From Limnephilus marmoratus (Eukaryota; Arthropoda; Insecta; Trichoptera; Limnephilidae), in contig OU862928.1 in assembly GCA_917880885.1 (NCBI GenBank), positions 37,994,962 through 38,058,961 on the forward strand: DNA of 64,000 nt. The letters are read 5' to 3'. Positions 20,958 to 31,839 of the stretch are shown here, piece by piece. The position numbers and the translations under genes are program-made. How positions within the stretch are numbered: the first letter of the stretch is position 1; each line of letters begins with the position of its first letter. A model generated the notes under the pieces. The model was not told the DNA's origin, ran no database searches, and saw only the letters and a program-made list of their open reading frames with translations.

Positions 20958-21289
20958 ATATTGATTAAATATTGAAGTATTTTCAAGTAGAACTCTAAAG
21001 CGTGGGCCTAGACCGGGGGGGGCTTGCGTGAGTTTGTTCTGGCCTTAACTTTGATTTGTACATTGGAGTTTGTTTTTTAATGATATTTTTTTGCATAGCG
21101 TGGGGTAAAGGGCTGGTAGGATTTTATTGAAAATAAAATCATTCATCCGGGCGTAATGTAAGATTCGAACTTTATAAGTCGTTTTCTCGGGCCCTATGCC
21201 GCCGAATCAATTGATTCTTAGGTATTTATAGAAATCAATAAAAAAATCTGCTAAAACGATTTTTAAAATTCTTTCATCAATAGAAAGCT
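20958..21289. other. No feature recognised
   Basis: Contains a G run near 21,020 but no gene or shared repeat that I can support. Confidence 0.5.
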
Positions 21290-21550
21290 ACATTATGAGC
21301 GAGTAACATAGGCTGCATATAGTGGTAAGCTTTGGCGTTATGAAATTTGTATAAGTGAAAATGTGTGTATTTCAAAAATTTTAGCGGCAGGGAGGAAAGG
21401 CAGGGGGAAGGTGGGGTTCGCGGAGAGGGAAGAGACGAGGGAGGGGGAAGGCGGGGAAATTGGAAGGGAACGGGGACGCACGGGAAAGGACATGCAGATT
21501 TATTTGAATGGCATTGCAACGCATACCGGGTACCAGATAGTCTTTACATA
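21290..21550 (+). repeat. Helitron-like family G, fragment with G-rich core
   Basis: Shares AAATTTGTATAAGTGAAAAT-like and GGGAAAGGACATGCAG segments with the full copy at 57,412-57,852. The purine-rich core (GGGAGGAAAGGCAGGGGGAA) is a degenerate minisatellite. Confidence 0.55.
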
Positions 21551-21553
21551 GTA

Positions 21554-21806
21554 TAAAATGAAGACGCTCCCGCTGTCTGTGCGCTTAGATCTTTTAAACT
21601 ACGCAACGGATTTTCATGCGGTTTTCACCAATATATAGAGTGATTCATGAGGAAGGTTTTTAGGTATAAAATTTTTCAAGGTTTTGTGAGGGAGCGGGCT
21701 GGTAAGCGGGCGGTGTGGATTTGAGTTAACAAATGGCGTTGGTTATAAAGGTTTGGTAATGGCATGGCGTTGTGTTTCCACAGCAACGCGTTACCGGGTC
21801 TGCTAG
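21554..21806 (+). mobile_element. Helitron-like family H, copy 2 (3' part)
   Basis: Matches copy 1 from CAACGGATTTTCATGCGG to the terminal CCGGGTCTGCTAG at 21,803-21,806. The 5' end is divergent or truncated. Confidence 0.55.
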
Positions 21807-21982
21807 TGTATTATAAAAGAAAGTGTACTACAATGTGCGTGCCGCTAAAACTCAGAAACGAGTACCGGTACGATCAAGGGAGTTATATGATGTGGTAGCC
21901 TTCTACCCCCGTGAAGAAGGTTTCCGTTTTTGCCTGAAGGGCGTGCTTTTGAAGATATAAGGGCTGGAAGTTTCGCCCTCTT

Positions 21983-22157
21983 GAATTTTCTAGAACAGTC
22001 CGGAACCTTTGAGATTATTTGAGAGAATTTCACAATATTCCAGAACATCCTGGAATGTTGTGGAATTTTCGAGAATAGAGAATCGGAAACATTATTGTGG
22101 AACATACCAGAACACTCTCGAATGTTGTGGAATGTTCTGGAACGTTGTGGACCATTC
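21983..22157. promoter_or_regulatory. Array of heat-shock-element pentamers
   Basis: Alternating GAA and TTC triplets at exact 5-bp spacing form three runs: 21,983-22,005 (five units, one imperfect), 22,038-22,075 (eight units, two imperfect) and 22,100-22,157 (twelve units, five imperfect). Canonical trimers such as GAATTTTCTAGAA and GAATGTTCTGGAA occur within. Heat-shock factor trimers bind three or more such units. The array sits in repeat DNA between Helitron-like ends, so function is not shown; a minisatellite of coincidental sequence is the alternative. Confidence 0.6.
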
Positions 22158-22195
22158 GAAGCCTTTTTTGTATGGATGGGGCTACCCATTGGTAG

Positions 22196-22506
22196 AGGGG
22201 TATTTATTTATTTATTTTTATTTAAGTACATAAAACAGGCATTATGCCCAAAAATTTATATACATGGATGATTTAAATTACAAAAATTATAACAAAAATA
22301 ATATCAGTAATAATTAGCTACTCGTAAATACCCAAAAGTTAATGACGAACAAGAATGAGTAAAAGGTAGAGTACAAAAGAATCACCAACAATTTATTATT
22401 GGCACCTTTGCTGATGGGACAATGATATGTAAAGCAAGATCCGACTTGGGTTCGAACGTCAGGTCAATCTCATAACAACTCCCTGAGCGAAGTCGGGTAC
22501 CCCAGC
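22196..22506. repeat. Probable LINE-tail insertion and Helitron-like end
   Basis: (TATT)n at 22,199-22,228 is followed by LINE-3'-like AT-rich DNA, and the segment ends GTCGGGTACCCCAGCTAG, a Helitron-like terminus. Boundaries are not resolved. Confidence 0.35.
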
Positions 22507-22664
22507 TAGTATTTTTCCAGAATAAGACCATAACATAACGATAGCAGAAATTTTAAATTTTTAACGAATTTTTTTCTCTCTCAATTTGCGTTGTCAAAAT
22601 ATCTCTAGGAAAATAAGTGCGTCTTTAACGAAATGCATTTTAACCTCTCACTCCTCGACCTTTT

Positions 22665-22796
22665 CTGTCAGCAGGTCAGAATATTTCCGCTTTGCAATAA
22701 AATTCAAATAAATAGAACATTATTTGTGAACGCAACCGAAAACCAAAAACTGTTTTTGAAAGGTGATGTGATGAATCACGCTTTCAATTTTTTTAA
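22665..22796 (+). repeat. Rep-K, left half (split by Helitron-like insertion)
   Basis: Contains AAAAACTGTTTTTGAAAGGT and GCTTTCAATTTTTT. The right half resumes at 23,532. The uninterrupted copy is at 61,505-61,830. Confidence 0.7.
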
Positions 22797-23531
22797 TCTT
22801 ATATATATATAAAAATGAATCGCTAAATGTGTTGCTAAGCGCAAATCTCGAGAGCAGCTGAACCGATTTCGCTAATTCTTTTTTTAGAATATTCCTTGAA
22901 GTACGAGGATGGTTCTTACGGAGAGAAAAATTAAGAAAATTGCGCAGAAAATTGGATAATTTCAGAAAACCTAACGACTATCGCACGTTTGACAGTTCGC
23001 GTGTTTGAGAATGACATTTTGCAAAACAATTCTATTTTTGAAAATTATTAAGTTGATAAATTTATTTAAAGTAGGTACTCCCCTAATGGTTTGAATCGAA
23101 TCAAGAATTTTAGATATTTTTAATAGTACCTTTGTTAGGTACCAAATTTAATGTACATGAAAAATGGAAATTTGAACAAAAATTGTAAAAGGTGGCACGC
23201 GGGCTGTTTAAAAACTGAATATACTGGGATTGAATATATGGAACGCGGGAGGAGGGTGCGGGAAAGGGAAGGCGGGGAAGGTGGAAGGGGAACGCGGGAG
23301 GGGAAGGGGACGTGTGAGGGAGGAGGGGAACTCGGGAGGGGGGTTCGCGGGACGGGGGGGGGAGTGGAGTGGGGAGAGGGAAGGTGGAGGTGACGGAGTG
23401 GGAACGCGAGAGGGGAAGAGGACGCAGGAGAAGAGGGGGAGGCGGAAGGGAACGGGACGAATGGGAAAGGATACTCAGGGAGAAACAATTTCTTTATTAA
23501 ATGGCATAGCAACGCATGCCGGGACCACCTA
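22797..23531 (+). mobile_element. Helitron-like family G element, exact boundaries
   Basis: It starts TCTTATATATATATAAAAAT and ends CACCTAG, inserted between A (22,796) and T (23,532) inside Rep-K, as shown by the empty copy near 61,640. The core is a G-rich minisatellite (23,240-23,480) and the 3' end carries AATGGCATAGCAACGCATGC. No Rep/helicase gene is present. Open frames across the G-rich core are low-complexity artefacts. Confidence 0.75.
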
Positions 23532-23905
23532 GTTAGAAATAAACACGTAATTTTTTAAATATAAATTTTTTGAATACATACTGTAAAAACTGACTCACTC
23601 GCGTTTTTTCTGACTTACTTTCAAATTACTGATAACCGTGATAACGAAAAAAATATATACATTTATTTTATTAGACAAATGTATTATAAACGTCATCATC
23701 ACCTCAATTTTTGGCGTTTCATGGAAAAATAATATTAATTAAAAATTCAGTGTATATTCAAAATTGCGGTCGGAAACATTCGTTTCATAAAAATGTACAT
23801 TTTAATCAATTTGTGGTTAGCTTTTAATTTGAATATATAGCATAGCGTGCTGTTTTCTCTTACCAATACCGTATAGATTTAGAATTTAGATCATATTTCT
23901 CAATG
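23532..23905 (+). repeat. Rep-K, right half
   Basis: Shares TTGCGGTCGGAAACATTCGT, CGTGCTGTTTTCTCTT and AGATCATATTTCTCA with 61,690-61,815. Confidence 0.65.
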
Positions 23906-24780
23906 TGGATAGTGATACGGGACGTGATTTGAAGAGAATTTTGAATCAAAAATAATTTTAATTTCACCTTTAATTAATGTATAATAAATTGAATCACGGG
24001 GTCAACGGTCCCTGAACGACAAAAAAACAAAGCTTGACCCCCCCCCCACTCACTCTCCCCCACCCCACTGTTGTACATACCTACACCTCTTTTTAATTAA
24101 TTAATTTTGTTAATGGAATTACAAGGAGACAAAAGGCTAGACCCGCTGTTTCCCTTTTAAATAGAGCCCTGAAAGCTCTGGACCGTTAGAGTTCCTGCAT
24201 CCGCCATCTCGCCAACATGCCTGCCTTGCCTCCCCGATCGAACTACAACTTGGACTTCTTCTTCTTGGCCCTGGCCGAACCGCTCACCCTGAAGACTGAT
24301 ACAATTGTTCGAACACCTTTATCAAGACGCAGGTTTCCCCTCTACTTCCCTTCGCCTTCGATCCCTTTCGCCCTTTCCCTATATTTTCTCCCCATTTTCC
24401 CTCGCCTTCTCCCCACTTCTCCCTTGGCGTCGAAACGGCCAGCCCCGGTCCCCCGCCACTTCATCGTCTGTGCGGCTGGCGTCTACAGTGCCCGTCCCGT
24501 ACAGATATAGTAAGGGACGATTGTCGATTTCTATAAAATCCATACAGGGTGTTAAGGGACGTTCTTGACTTATTGTAACTAGTGATTCCTGACATTATTT
24601 GGAGTAAAAAATGTAAATGAAATTTTGGATTGATGTTTTTTTTTTACAAAAACATAAAAAATAGTAGGAGTTGAGGGCGGGGTAAGGGGCTGGACTGAAT
24701 GACTACTGTGACGATATGCGGAATTTTTTTTTAATTGATTTTGAAGAAAAAAAAGTGATCACAAAAATCACTGAAGACCG
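23906..24780. other. Unassigned stretch with one short open frame
   Basis: A C run lies at 24,033-24,042. A plus-strand frame begins at 24,217 (MPALPPRSNYNLDFFFLALA) and stays open to 24,510, but it turns proline/serine-rich and matches no family I know. It could be the start of a retroelement ORF; no function is claimed. Confidence 0.3.
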
Positions 24781-24784
24781 AAAT

Positions 24785-24850
24785 TTCAGACCAGGATGAC
24801 ATAGGTCCAGAGGGAAATTATTTTCCTCAGGGCCTCCTATGTGGCACTAA
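24785..24850 (+). repeat. Rep-I fragment
   Basis: ATTTTCCTCAGGGCCTCCTA and the preceding GACATAGGTCC match segments at 8,565 and 61,945 (reversed). Confidence 0.45.
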
Positions 24851-24882
24851 TGTAAAAAAGTTCCTTATCACAATAGGGAACC

Positions 24883-25073
24883 CTTATCACAATAAGGAAT
24901 AATGCAGCTCTTTCTTATACATTAAATAATGGTGAGACAAAAGATGAGTTGTATGTTTCCTCCAAAGGAAAAAAAGTAGTACTTTGTAGGAAACAGACCT
25001 ACACTGTGTGTCTCATCTTTTGTCCCACCATTATTTAATGTGTAAGAAAGAGCTGCAGCATTATTGTGATAAG
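24883..25073. repeat. Foldback element with ~62-bp arms
   Basis: CTTATCACAATA...TGCAGCTCTTTCTTA...AAAAGATGAG at 24,883-24,947 is inverted at 25,012-25,073, and inner bases GTTTCC / GGAAAC extend the stem. Arms differ by a small indel and a few substitutions. It would form a stable hairpin if transcribed. Confidence 0.7.
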
Positions 25074-25079
25074 TCGCCG

Positions 25080-25473
25080 TTCCGAAAACGAGAGAATATT
25101 AAAAGCAGCTATATTGTTTTCTATGGAGGCTGTTTTATGTAATTACTTTTTCAACTTGTCATTTGAATAGAGATTGTCTTCAAAAAGTAACATTTTTTCT
25201 AAAGGGCTTCGGAGACTATCAAACGTCTTGACGGCAAGCACGTAAAGTTGTCGTCTGTTATTGTCTATTGTAGTCTATGCCTAAGCCCCTTGAAGCGCGC
25301 ATCAAGCCGCTTGGGCAAGCAAGAGGCATTTAAACTCTAGTAGTACTCCTTTGTCTATGCCTTCGTGTGACTTCGTCCGTGCAGGTGGTCGAAAGTGAAC
25401 TTTGTGGGACTGTGTGTGAAATGGAATCTTACAAAAACAAAGTATTCTTTATTATGTTGTAAGAAATGTCATA
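25080..25473. other. No feature recognised
   Basis: Mixed-composition sequence with no supported gene or repeat. Confidence 0.5.
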
Positions 25474-25806
25474 TCCTACTAATATTATAAAGGCGAAAGT
25501 TTATATGGATGTATGTATGTTTGTTACTCTTTCACGCAAAACTACTGAATGAATTTTAATGAAACTTTACAATAATGTGGCCCATACATAAGAATAACAT
25601 AGCTCAGAGCTCTGGCATTATAAAATTTGTATAAAAAAATTGCATTAGGTGGCACGCGAGCTGTTTGATAAATGAATGTAACGGGTATGGTGGGTGGTGA
25701 GAAGGGGAGTGGGGGGAAGATGGTGAGGGGGGGCGGAGGAGGGGGGTTAGGGATGGAGGGGGAGATTGGGAAGGGGGGGGGGAGCGAAGCTGGGGGCAAA
25801 AGCTAG
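25474..25806 (+). mobile_element. Helitron-like element (TCCTACTAATATTATAAA start)
   Basis: It begins TCCTACTAATATTATAAAGG and ends GCAAAAGCTAG, flanked by A and T. This start and end are widespread in lepidopteran and other insect genomes as non-autonomous Helitron-like repeats. The middle resembles family G, including GGTGGCACGCGAGCTGTTTG and a G-rich tract at 25,680-25,790. Confidence 0.65.
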
Positions 25807-26054
25807 TATAATATTATAATATAACGTTAATCAATAAAGTAAGCAAAATTATTTATTCCCCATTTCTCAGGCGTCCACAAGATCTTATAACACATTTAAA
25901 TAAGTCAATAGCTGCTATTAATTATTAAACAATTAAGAAAACATGGATATTGAAATTGGGCAGGGTAAATAGAATCACATAAATAAGGCGTCTAAACGTG
26001 GCCGAACTACAATTTGAAAATGGCCTTGAATGCCGAAACAGCTGTCGTAATAAT

Positions 26055-26320
26055 AAAAAAAATAACACGTGTGTAGTTCACACGCGGTAGAAACGAAAAC
26101 TTCAGAAAACTAAAGTAGACAAGAGTGGGGACGCTACGAAGCACGAAGAGGAGATCTATTATTCTATCTAATCCTATAAAAAATAATATTTGGCTAATTT
26201 ATGAAGTGCCGTTTTTGAGAAAAATCACCTTAAGGGTATCTATGTGTTTGTCTCTTTTTAGTGTAGCTTTTTCGTTTCATCGAGTTTCAAATCACAACGG
26301 TATTAAAGAAGTTTTCACTT
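26055..26320 (+). repeat. Rep-C monomer (AGTGTGCAGTTCACACGCGG family)
   Basis: Runs from GTGTGTAGTTCACACGCGGT through CTACGAAGCAC to AAAGAAGTTTTCACTTC. The ends contain GAAACGAAAACTTC and, inverted, GAAGTTTTCACTTC. Tandem copies of this unit make up 59,173-60,080. Confidence 0.7.
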
Positions 26321-26567
26321 CAAAAATAACTGAATACTTGCGGAACTTAATAATAACATTATTAAACTTGATTAACGTTAATTATTTAAAAAATCAGGTG
26401 GATTTCTACAAATTAAACACAAAAACAATTAATACGTATTTTCAATTAATCACTACTCATTGTAATTTTTCTTGTTCGTCTATTCTCAAAAATATTTAAA
26501 TTCGCATCAAGCCTGCGGCCAGCACATAGATTATTGCGCAATTTTCTTTTTTATTTTTTTTACAGTG

Positions 26568-26985
26568 AATACCGCACAAGAATCTCAACTGCTCCCGTCT
26601 GGAGCCAGTGAGACTATGGCATCCCCAATTGGGGTATGTTGTGAGACTGAAGGTAGTGGGTAGGGGAAGGAGAAGAGGAAGGGGAAGGGAAGAGGAAGGT
26701 TGGGAAGTACCTGGCTATTCAGATCTGGTCACCAAACACGGTTAAAGCCATTTTCAAGCAACGTTTCAATTCTGAATGGTGGTCTTACACCAGGGGTCTT
26801 ACACCAGGGCGATACTGAGAGTATCTTCCACTCTGGAACATGCCGCAAATATACTATATATTATTTTAAATGAATTAATTGTGAAATAACAGAAATTAAT
26901 CAAATAAAATTTATTTGCGCATGCCGGGATCCGCGACCTCCGGTTTGTGAGTCAAGAGTCTTACCCACTGGACTACGGAGGTCTT
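26568..26985 (-). repeat. SINE-A copy
   Basis: Minus-strand head near 26,985 reads CAGTGGGTAAGACTCTTGAC; the end is GAATACCGCACAAGAATC (reversed). A short tandem duplication of GGTCTTACACCAGG occurs at about 26,781-26,806. Confidence 0.7.
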
Positions 26986-27666
26986 CAAATCTCCAAAAGT
27001 TGCGACAAGCCGCAAGCAAGCGTTGAGACGGTCAAAATGCTTGCTACAAACAAAAAACTAGATGCTTGATACAATCCGCTTGATAGTAGAGTCTGAAGCT
27101 CTTTAGAGCTTAGAAACTTAAAGCGTTCAAGAGAAGTATGTACGAGTATGTTATATTATGTCGATAGAAATTCTGAATGCGGGTTAAACTTAAGTTTTGA
27201 AACAGCGGTTTAAACTCTGCATTTTAACTGCATGCAAACTTAACCCCAGTTGGTAATACCATACAGAATAATAACCAGCACAAATAATAACAGTTAAGTT
27301 AACTGGCCTTTGTTAAGCCAGTTGGAAACTATAATTTACCATCGACTTCACACATTTCCTAATGGCTCAGCGAACAAGTTTCCGATGTGTTTGTTTAGTT
27401 TTCCGTAAACCGACATAATCGACTTGCATGCTAAACTTGCAATAATAATCTGCTGCGGAAGTCGGAATAGTCTTAACCCCTCAGGCCTCGGGCCTATTTT
27501 ATTTCTGAACGCATCTGAAAAATAAAAATGTTTTTGAAAGGTTTCCTTTGCCAAGAAATCCACCGTGAAATTTTGCCAGTAGCTCACCGCACTTTTTACA
27601 CGATTTTATATTATTGAGCATATTTGGAGTACAAAAATTGATGTCATTTTGATGTCCGATGATATT
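26986..27666. other. No feature recognised
   Basis: Short open frames on the minus strand (27,348-27,822) have no recognisable motif. Confidence 0.4.
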
Positions 27667-28301
27667 TCTGTACCCGAGAAGCATACGGATGCAAGTCCAA
27701 AATTTGAAGAAATGAGTTTTAGATGCAGACTTGAAGTAAATAATCATGTTTATCAGTGGCAGAAAGATGCAGGTCCTATCATGAAGAAAATATAGGATTT
27801 TCAAAATTGCATATGGATGCAACTACCATGTTGCAACAACTTTCTTAGAAGCAGAAGGATGTACCATGGACATCTTTATGATTTAGTTGCATTTTGAGTA
27901 TTATGACTCTTTCCTACGTATTATGACTCAAATATACATTACTACTCTTTCTATCAAAGTAAACAATTCTTAAACATTGATCCTTTCATAATATAACACA
28001 TGTCATAACAAAATATCCCATTTCATTTACGTAGAAGCAGAAGGACTCAAGTCCGTGTTTTTGTTTGACTCAAGTCAGCGTTTTATTTTAAACAATATTT
28101 TTAAAGGCCTTACATATAAAATATTTCATTTTATTTGCGCGTTTTTAAAACAAAACTAATTGATTTAATAATAAAAAAATTATTCATCAGCATGGATATC
28201 CGAAGAAGTTATGAGACCTTAGTTAGAGAAAAAATAGTTTTTTGGCTCTCCTGAACATTTACCTTTTTGGACTTGCATCCGTATGCTTCTCGGGTACAGA
28301 T
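27667..28301. mobile_element. Non-autonomous TIR element (CTGTACCCGAGAAGC ends)
   Basis: CTGTACCCGAGAAGCATACG and the following GATGCAAGTCCAAAA occur at the left and inverted at the right, at least 35 bp perfect. The element is about 635 bp and non-coding. ATTT on each side may be a short target duplication. The internal motif AGAAGCAGAAGGA occurs twice. Confidence 0.75.
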
Positions 28302-28571
28302 TTTTTCTTTTAATTTAATTTTTGTCGCCACTGATCACATTCCTACACGTCGCGACGGCATCACGTGATCGCGAGCTTTTTCGAAGGGTGTTAACGTGCT
28401 GCTGGAACGAAACGGAGTGCTTATCACGTGACCCGCCAGGCTCTACCCGACTAGGCGGCGTGCGATGGCATAATATTTATCGTTTTTAAATTGAAAAAAA
28501 AAATCATCGTACTGCCAAATAACGTCTACATTTTTTACTCCAAATATGTTCAGGAATCAAGAAGTTTTCAC
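28302..28571. other. CpG-rich patch with two CACGTG motifs
   Basis: CATCACGTGATCG (about 28,361) and TATCACGTGACCC (about 28,420) are E-box palindromes 60 bp apart in a CpG-rich patch. No transcript or gene is seen nearby, so a regulatory role is only a possibility. Confidence 0.35.
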
Positions 28572-28575
28572 TTAA

Positions 28576-28956
28576 GGCTCTGCAACCGGGCTCGAAAAGA
28601 AGAAGATGGAGAGATACGAAATTACGAATGTTAGAGGAGAGCGCTAACATTTACAGCGACAAAATCGATGCGAAAATTGCGAAAATGTTTAATAAAACAC
28701 GACTCGTTTAAAATAGAGCAAAAATCTCGCGGGCATTATCTTAAACAGCATTTAAAGAAACACTGAATTTTTTCACACATAACTTGTAAAATAACTGAAA
28801 CAAACGTGTTAATAATAATTTTTGGAGCATACTTTGCGATTTTTTTCTATCGAGGGAATTTTATATAATTTGCGTTTCGGCGCGGGCAAAGCTTTAAAAC
28901 TTACCGTGTTTAAGGGAAATATGTAAGAAATCGGTACAAATCCGGATTGCGGGCCC
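28576..28956 (+). mobile_element. MITE family T, copy 3
   Basis: TTAA on both sides (28,572-28,575 and 28,957-28,960). The right end GGATTGCGGGCCC and left end GGCTCTGCAACCGGGC are imperfect inverted repeats. The body matches copies 1, 2 and 4. Confidence 0.75.
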
Positions 28957-29058
28957 TTAAAAAAATAAAACGTTTCGGATCTGAATTGAGATCTTTTACC
29001 AGGAAGGGCAATCCTGGAGTATCTACCTATCTGGAACGTGCCGCATTAGCAGTATATT

Positions 29059-29616
29059 CAATACCGTCTTCACCATAAGGGCACACGGGGCCCGTGCCCA
29101 GGGCCCCCATTCTCAGGGGGCCCCGAAGGACCGACAGTTTTTGGAATTCCTGTAGATATTAGTAGACGCCTCCAATTTAAATATCTCAACCTTACATAAC
29201 CTAATAAAATCAGATAAATTTGAAGAAACTATTCCAAACGTAGAAATTGCTACAAGAATATTCCTTTGCCTAATGGTTACCAATTGCAGTGGAGAACTGT
29301 CATTTTCGCAGCTTAAGAGAATAAAAAATGAATTGCGAACAACAATGTTACAAGAAATAATTTGTCAATTAAGTGCATAGAAAGTGATATCCTTCAAAAA
29401 ATTGACTTTAGGGATATAATAGAAGATTTGAAATCCTGAAAGAAACCCGACCAAAAAACCAGCAGCATTCTAACTATCATACTGTATTTGATTACATATA
29501 ATAAATGGTCATACTTAGTAAAGAAAAATGTTATTATAATTCGCTTTTTTTACTTTCCAAAAGGGCCCCAAATTCTTGTGTGCCCAAGGGCCCCAGCCTA
29601 GTTTAAGACGGCCCTG
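29059..29616 (+). mobile_element. hAT deletion derivative, exact 8-bp target duplication
   Basis: AGTATATT flanks the element (29,051-29,058 and 29,617-29,624). Ends CAATACCGTCTT and AAGACGGCCCTG are imperfect TIRs. The inside retains the hAT dimerisation domain: ATRIFLCLMVTNCSGELSFS and LKRIKNELRTTM in one frame, then ESDILQKIDFRDIIEDL after a frameshift near 29,365. The catalytic part of the transposase is gone. It inserted into a SINE-A remnant (GGAACGTGCCGC at 29,034). Confidence 0.85.
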
Positions 29617-29939
29617 AGTATATTAATACTATTGATGATAGTTATTGCGTAGTATCTGGTTGCACATGCACGTGATGCACCTGGGTACTGGGTAGGTCCA
29701 TAATCAAGTCAATAATACTACCATTGATAGCGACATCCGAAGCGTGAATAGAATAATTAGATACTAATAGTGGCACTGTTCAGTTGACTGTTGACTGTTG
29801 GTCGGTCCAACCCATTTCCGTATAACACCGCATTCATATAGTTACTGGTACTACACGTAGAATTATAATTTTATTTGTAAAAAACCGTGGGAAAATTGAA
29901 TTACAAGAAAATTAGGAATTAAATTTATAAAAAAAACAA

Positions 29940-30545
29940 CAACATGCTTTCCCTTTAGGTCCAAACTAAAAACCTACCTTTTTGGGCTCTCATACCCTTA
30001 ATTTAAATATACCTGTCTGAGAGTATCATACTTGTATTGCCTATGATATGTCTTAATCACATTTTTCTTACTGAATTAAAATTACTCGAGTCCTTACACA
30101 TCAATCTGTCTCTTGACGAATCACATTTACTGCACCACCCACCATTAAATGTTGCTTTTACTTTCCAAAATAGACTCATCAAAGAATACATTACATATTA
30201 ATATCAAAATATTTTTCAGAATTAAACAACATGTGTTCACAATTATGTCCTCTGCGTGTGAACTCTTTTTAAATTTCTTTAAATGAACAATATACAGTGT
30301 TAATTTCAAGCGACCTCCCAGGTATTAAAGTATGGTCCTGTTTTCATTAATTTTTAAGCAGCATCGCGTTCATTAGTCAAAATATTGTACATATATTTTC
30401 GTATCGGTGATCAATGAACCGGTGTATGCAATTTTTAGCCCTAAGTTGTTTTTAATTGTTTGTCTAGCTTGTAATTTGTACAGCGCCCTTGAGGTGATTT
30501 TTCACAAAAATGGAGCTATATAAATCATCCAAGTATTATTATTAT
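29940..30545 (+). pseudogene. CR1/L2-like LINE 3' relic with (ATT)n tail
   Basis: Starts with TTTAGGTCCAAACTAAAAAC CTACCTTTTTGG, the SKLKTYLF-type end of a reverse transcriptase, and ends CAGCGCCCTTGAGGTGATTT, AGCTATATAAAT and (ATT)n. A sister tail is at 48,500-48,945. Confidence 0.6.
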
Positions 30546-30771
30546 TTTATGCTTTGTACGCGGTGTTCGGAAATTAATGATACAAGCGGGAAACCGATGA
30601 AACTACAGCACAGAAAACCGAAGAGAAAAAATCGATCTGAGAACTGAAAGTGTATTTTCCACGGTTCCTTAAAACCCAAAAAAGTGGCATTTCAACACCG
30701 TTTGAAAAGTCAATAAAAGTGATGAAAATTTATAAAAAGCCCCTAACATAACGTAACCTATTTAACCAAGT

Positions 30772-31020
30772 TTTTGAAGTGGAAACTTCTTTAGCACCGT
30801 TGTGATTCGAAACTCGATGAAACGAAAAAGTTACACTAAAAAGAGAAACATATGATCTGTATAGAAACACACGCATCTATGGCCTGCGAGAGAATGAAAT
30901 AGAATAATTTGTTTCCCCTTTGTGCGGTACTTCGTAGCCTCCCCACTCTCGTCTACTTTAGTTTTCTGAGGGTTTCACTTCTACCACGTGTGAACTGCAC
31001 ACATGTTGTTTTTGAAGTAA
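30772..31020 (-). repeat. Rep-C monomer
   Basis: Reversed copy from AAGTGGAAACTTCTTTAGCA to CACGTGTGAACTGCACAC, with the CTTCGTAGCC landmark. Confidence 0.65.
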
Positions 31021-31362
31021 AACTTCTTTACGAACGCTTGACTGGGGGAGTAAGCTAGTGAATGCGTGACGAGAGCGTTACGAAAAGTGTGATTGGGCGA
31101 GGCGAACGGAAGTTGAGAGGGAGATATAAGTTAGTGAAGATAGAAAGAGAGAGAGTTACGTTTCGTATATTACTGTAGGGGCAAGAAAGAAAGGTGCGAG
31201 CACACATTTTCTTTCTCTCTTTCTCTCATAGCCAGTTACGTTTCGTATATCTAAGACACAGTGCAAGCCTATTGTCTGTATCACACTGTACGAGCAAGAG
31301 AGAGCAGTGCGCGCGTACATTTTCTTTCTCTCTTCTTTTATAAGTTAGTGAAGTTTTACTTC
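31014..31362. repeat. Inverted-end repeat with GAGA-rich core
   Basis: TTGAAGTAAAACTTCTTTA at the left and its inverse near 31,345 bound a segment that contains an internal duplication of AGTTACGTTTCGTATAT (31,153 and 31,235) and of CATTTTCTTTCTCTCTT. The left end recurs alone at 32,650. Confidence 0.5.
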
Positions 31363-31839
31363 AGTCGTGTGGTCTAAAGCACACTTTGTTTTTTTTAATC
31401 GCTTTTGCAATCTATTGGTATTCCTGACGTTTTTGCAAACAAAAAAAATGAAGAAGATAGAGTTGAGTGAGTGGTGCGTAATGTGATGGGTATGATTCTA
31501 TCGTGTATTGATTGAGTTGTGCTCGCGATGTGTGAGGGACAGATCTGATACGGAGATTATCGGATTACTCACGGAACGCTTGCTCGGAGCTGGTTAACGG
31601 AAACGCTGTAACAGACATACTTACATACATCATAGTCATAGTACATGTATCTAAATTGCCAGGGTTATCAGGAGTCCGAACAGATCATCCCCAGAAATTA
31701 AATGTGATTTATAACGATAAAGATAAAGAAAAACGGTACAGAGCTATGAGACCTTTCGACCCAGACAGACCAGTGAATTTTATTATCTGCTCAAGAAATA
31801 ATTTTTATTTTGCAAAATGTTTAAGAGGACATAGGTAGA

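Noticed and set aside
23135..23532. Arg/Gly-rich protein on either strand
   Set aside because: Both strands are open because of the G-rich minisatellite; composition only.
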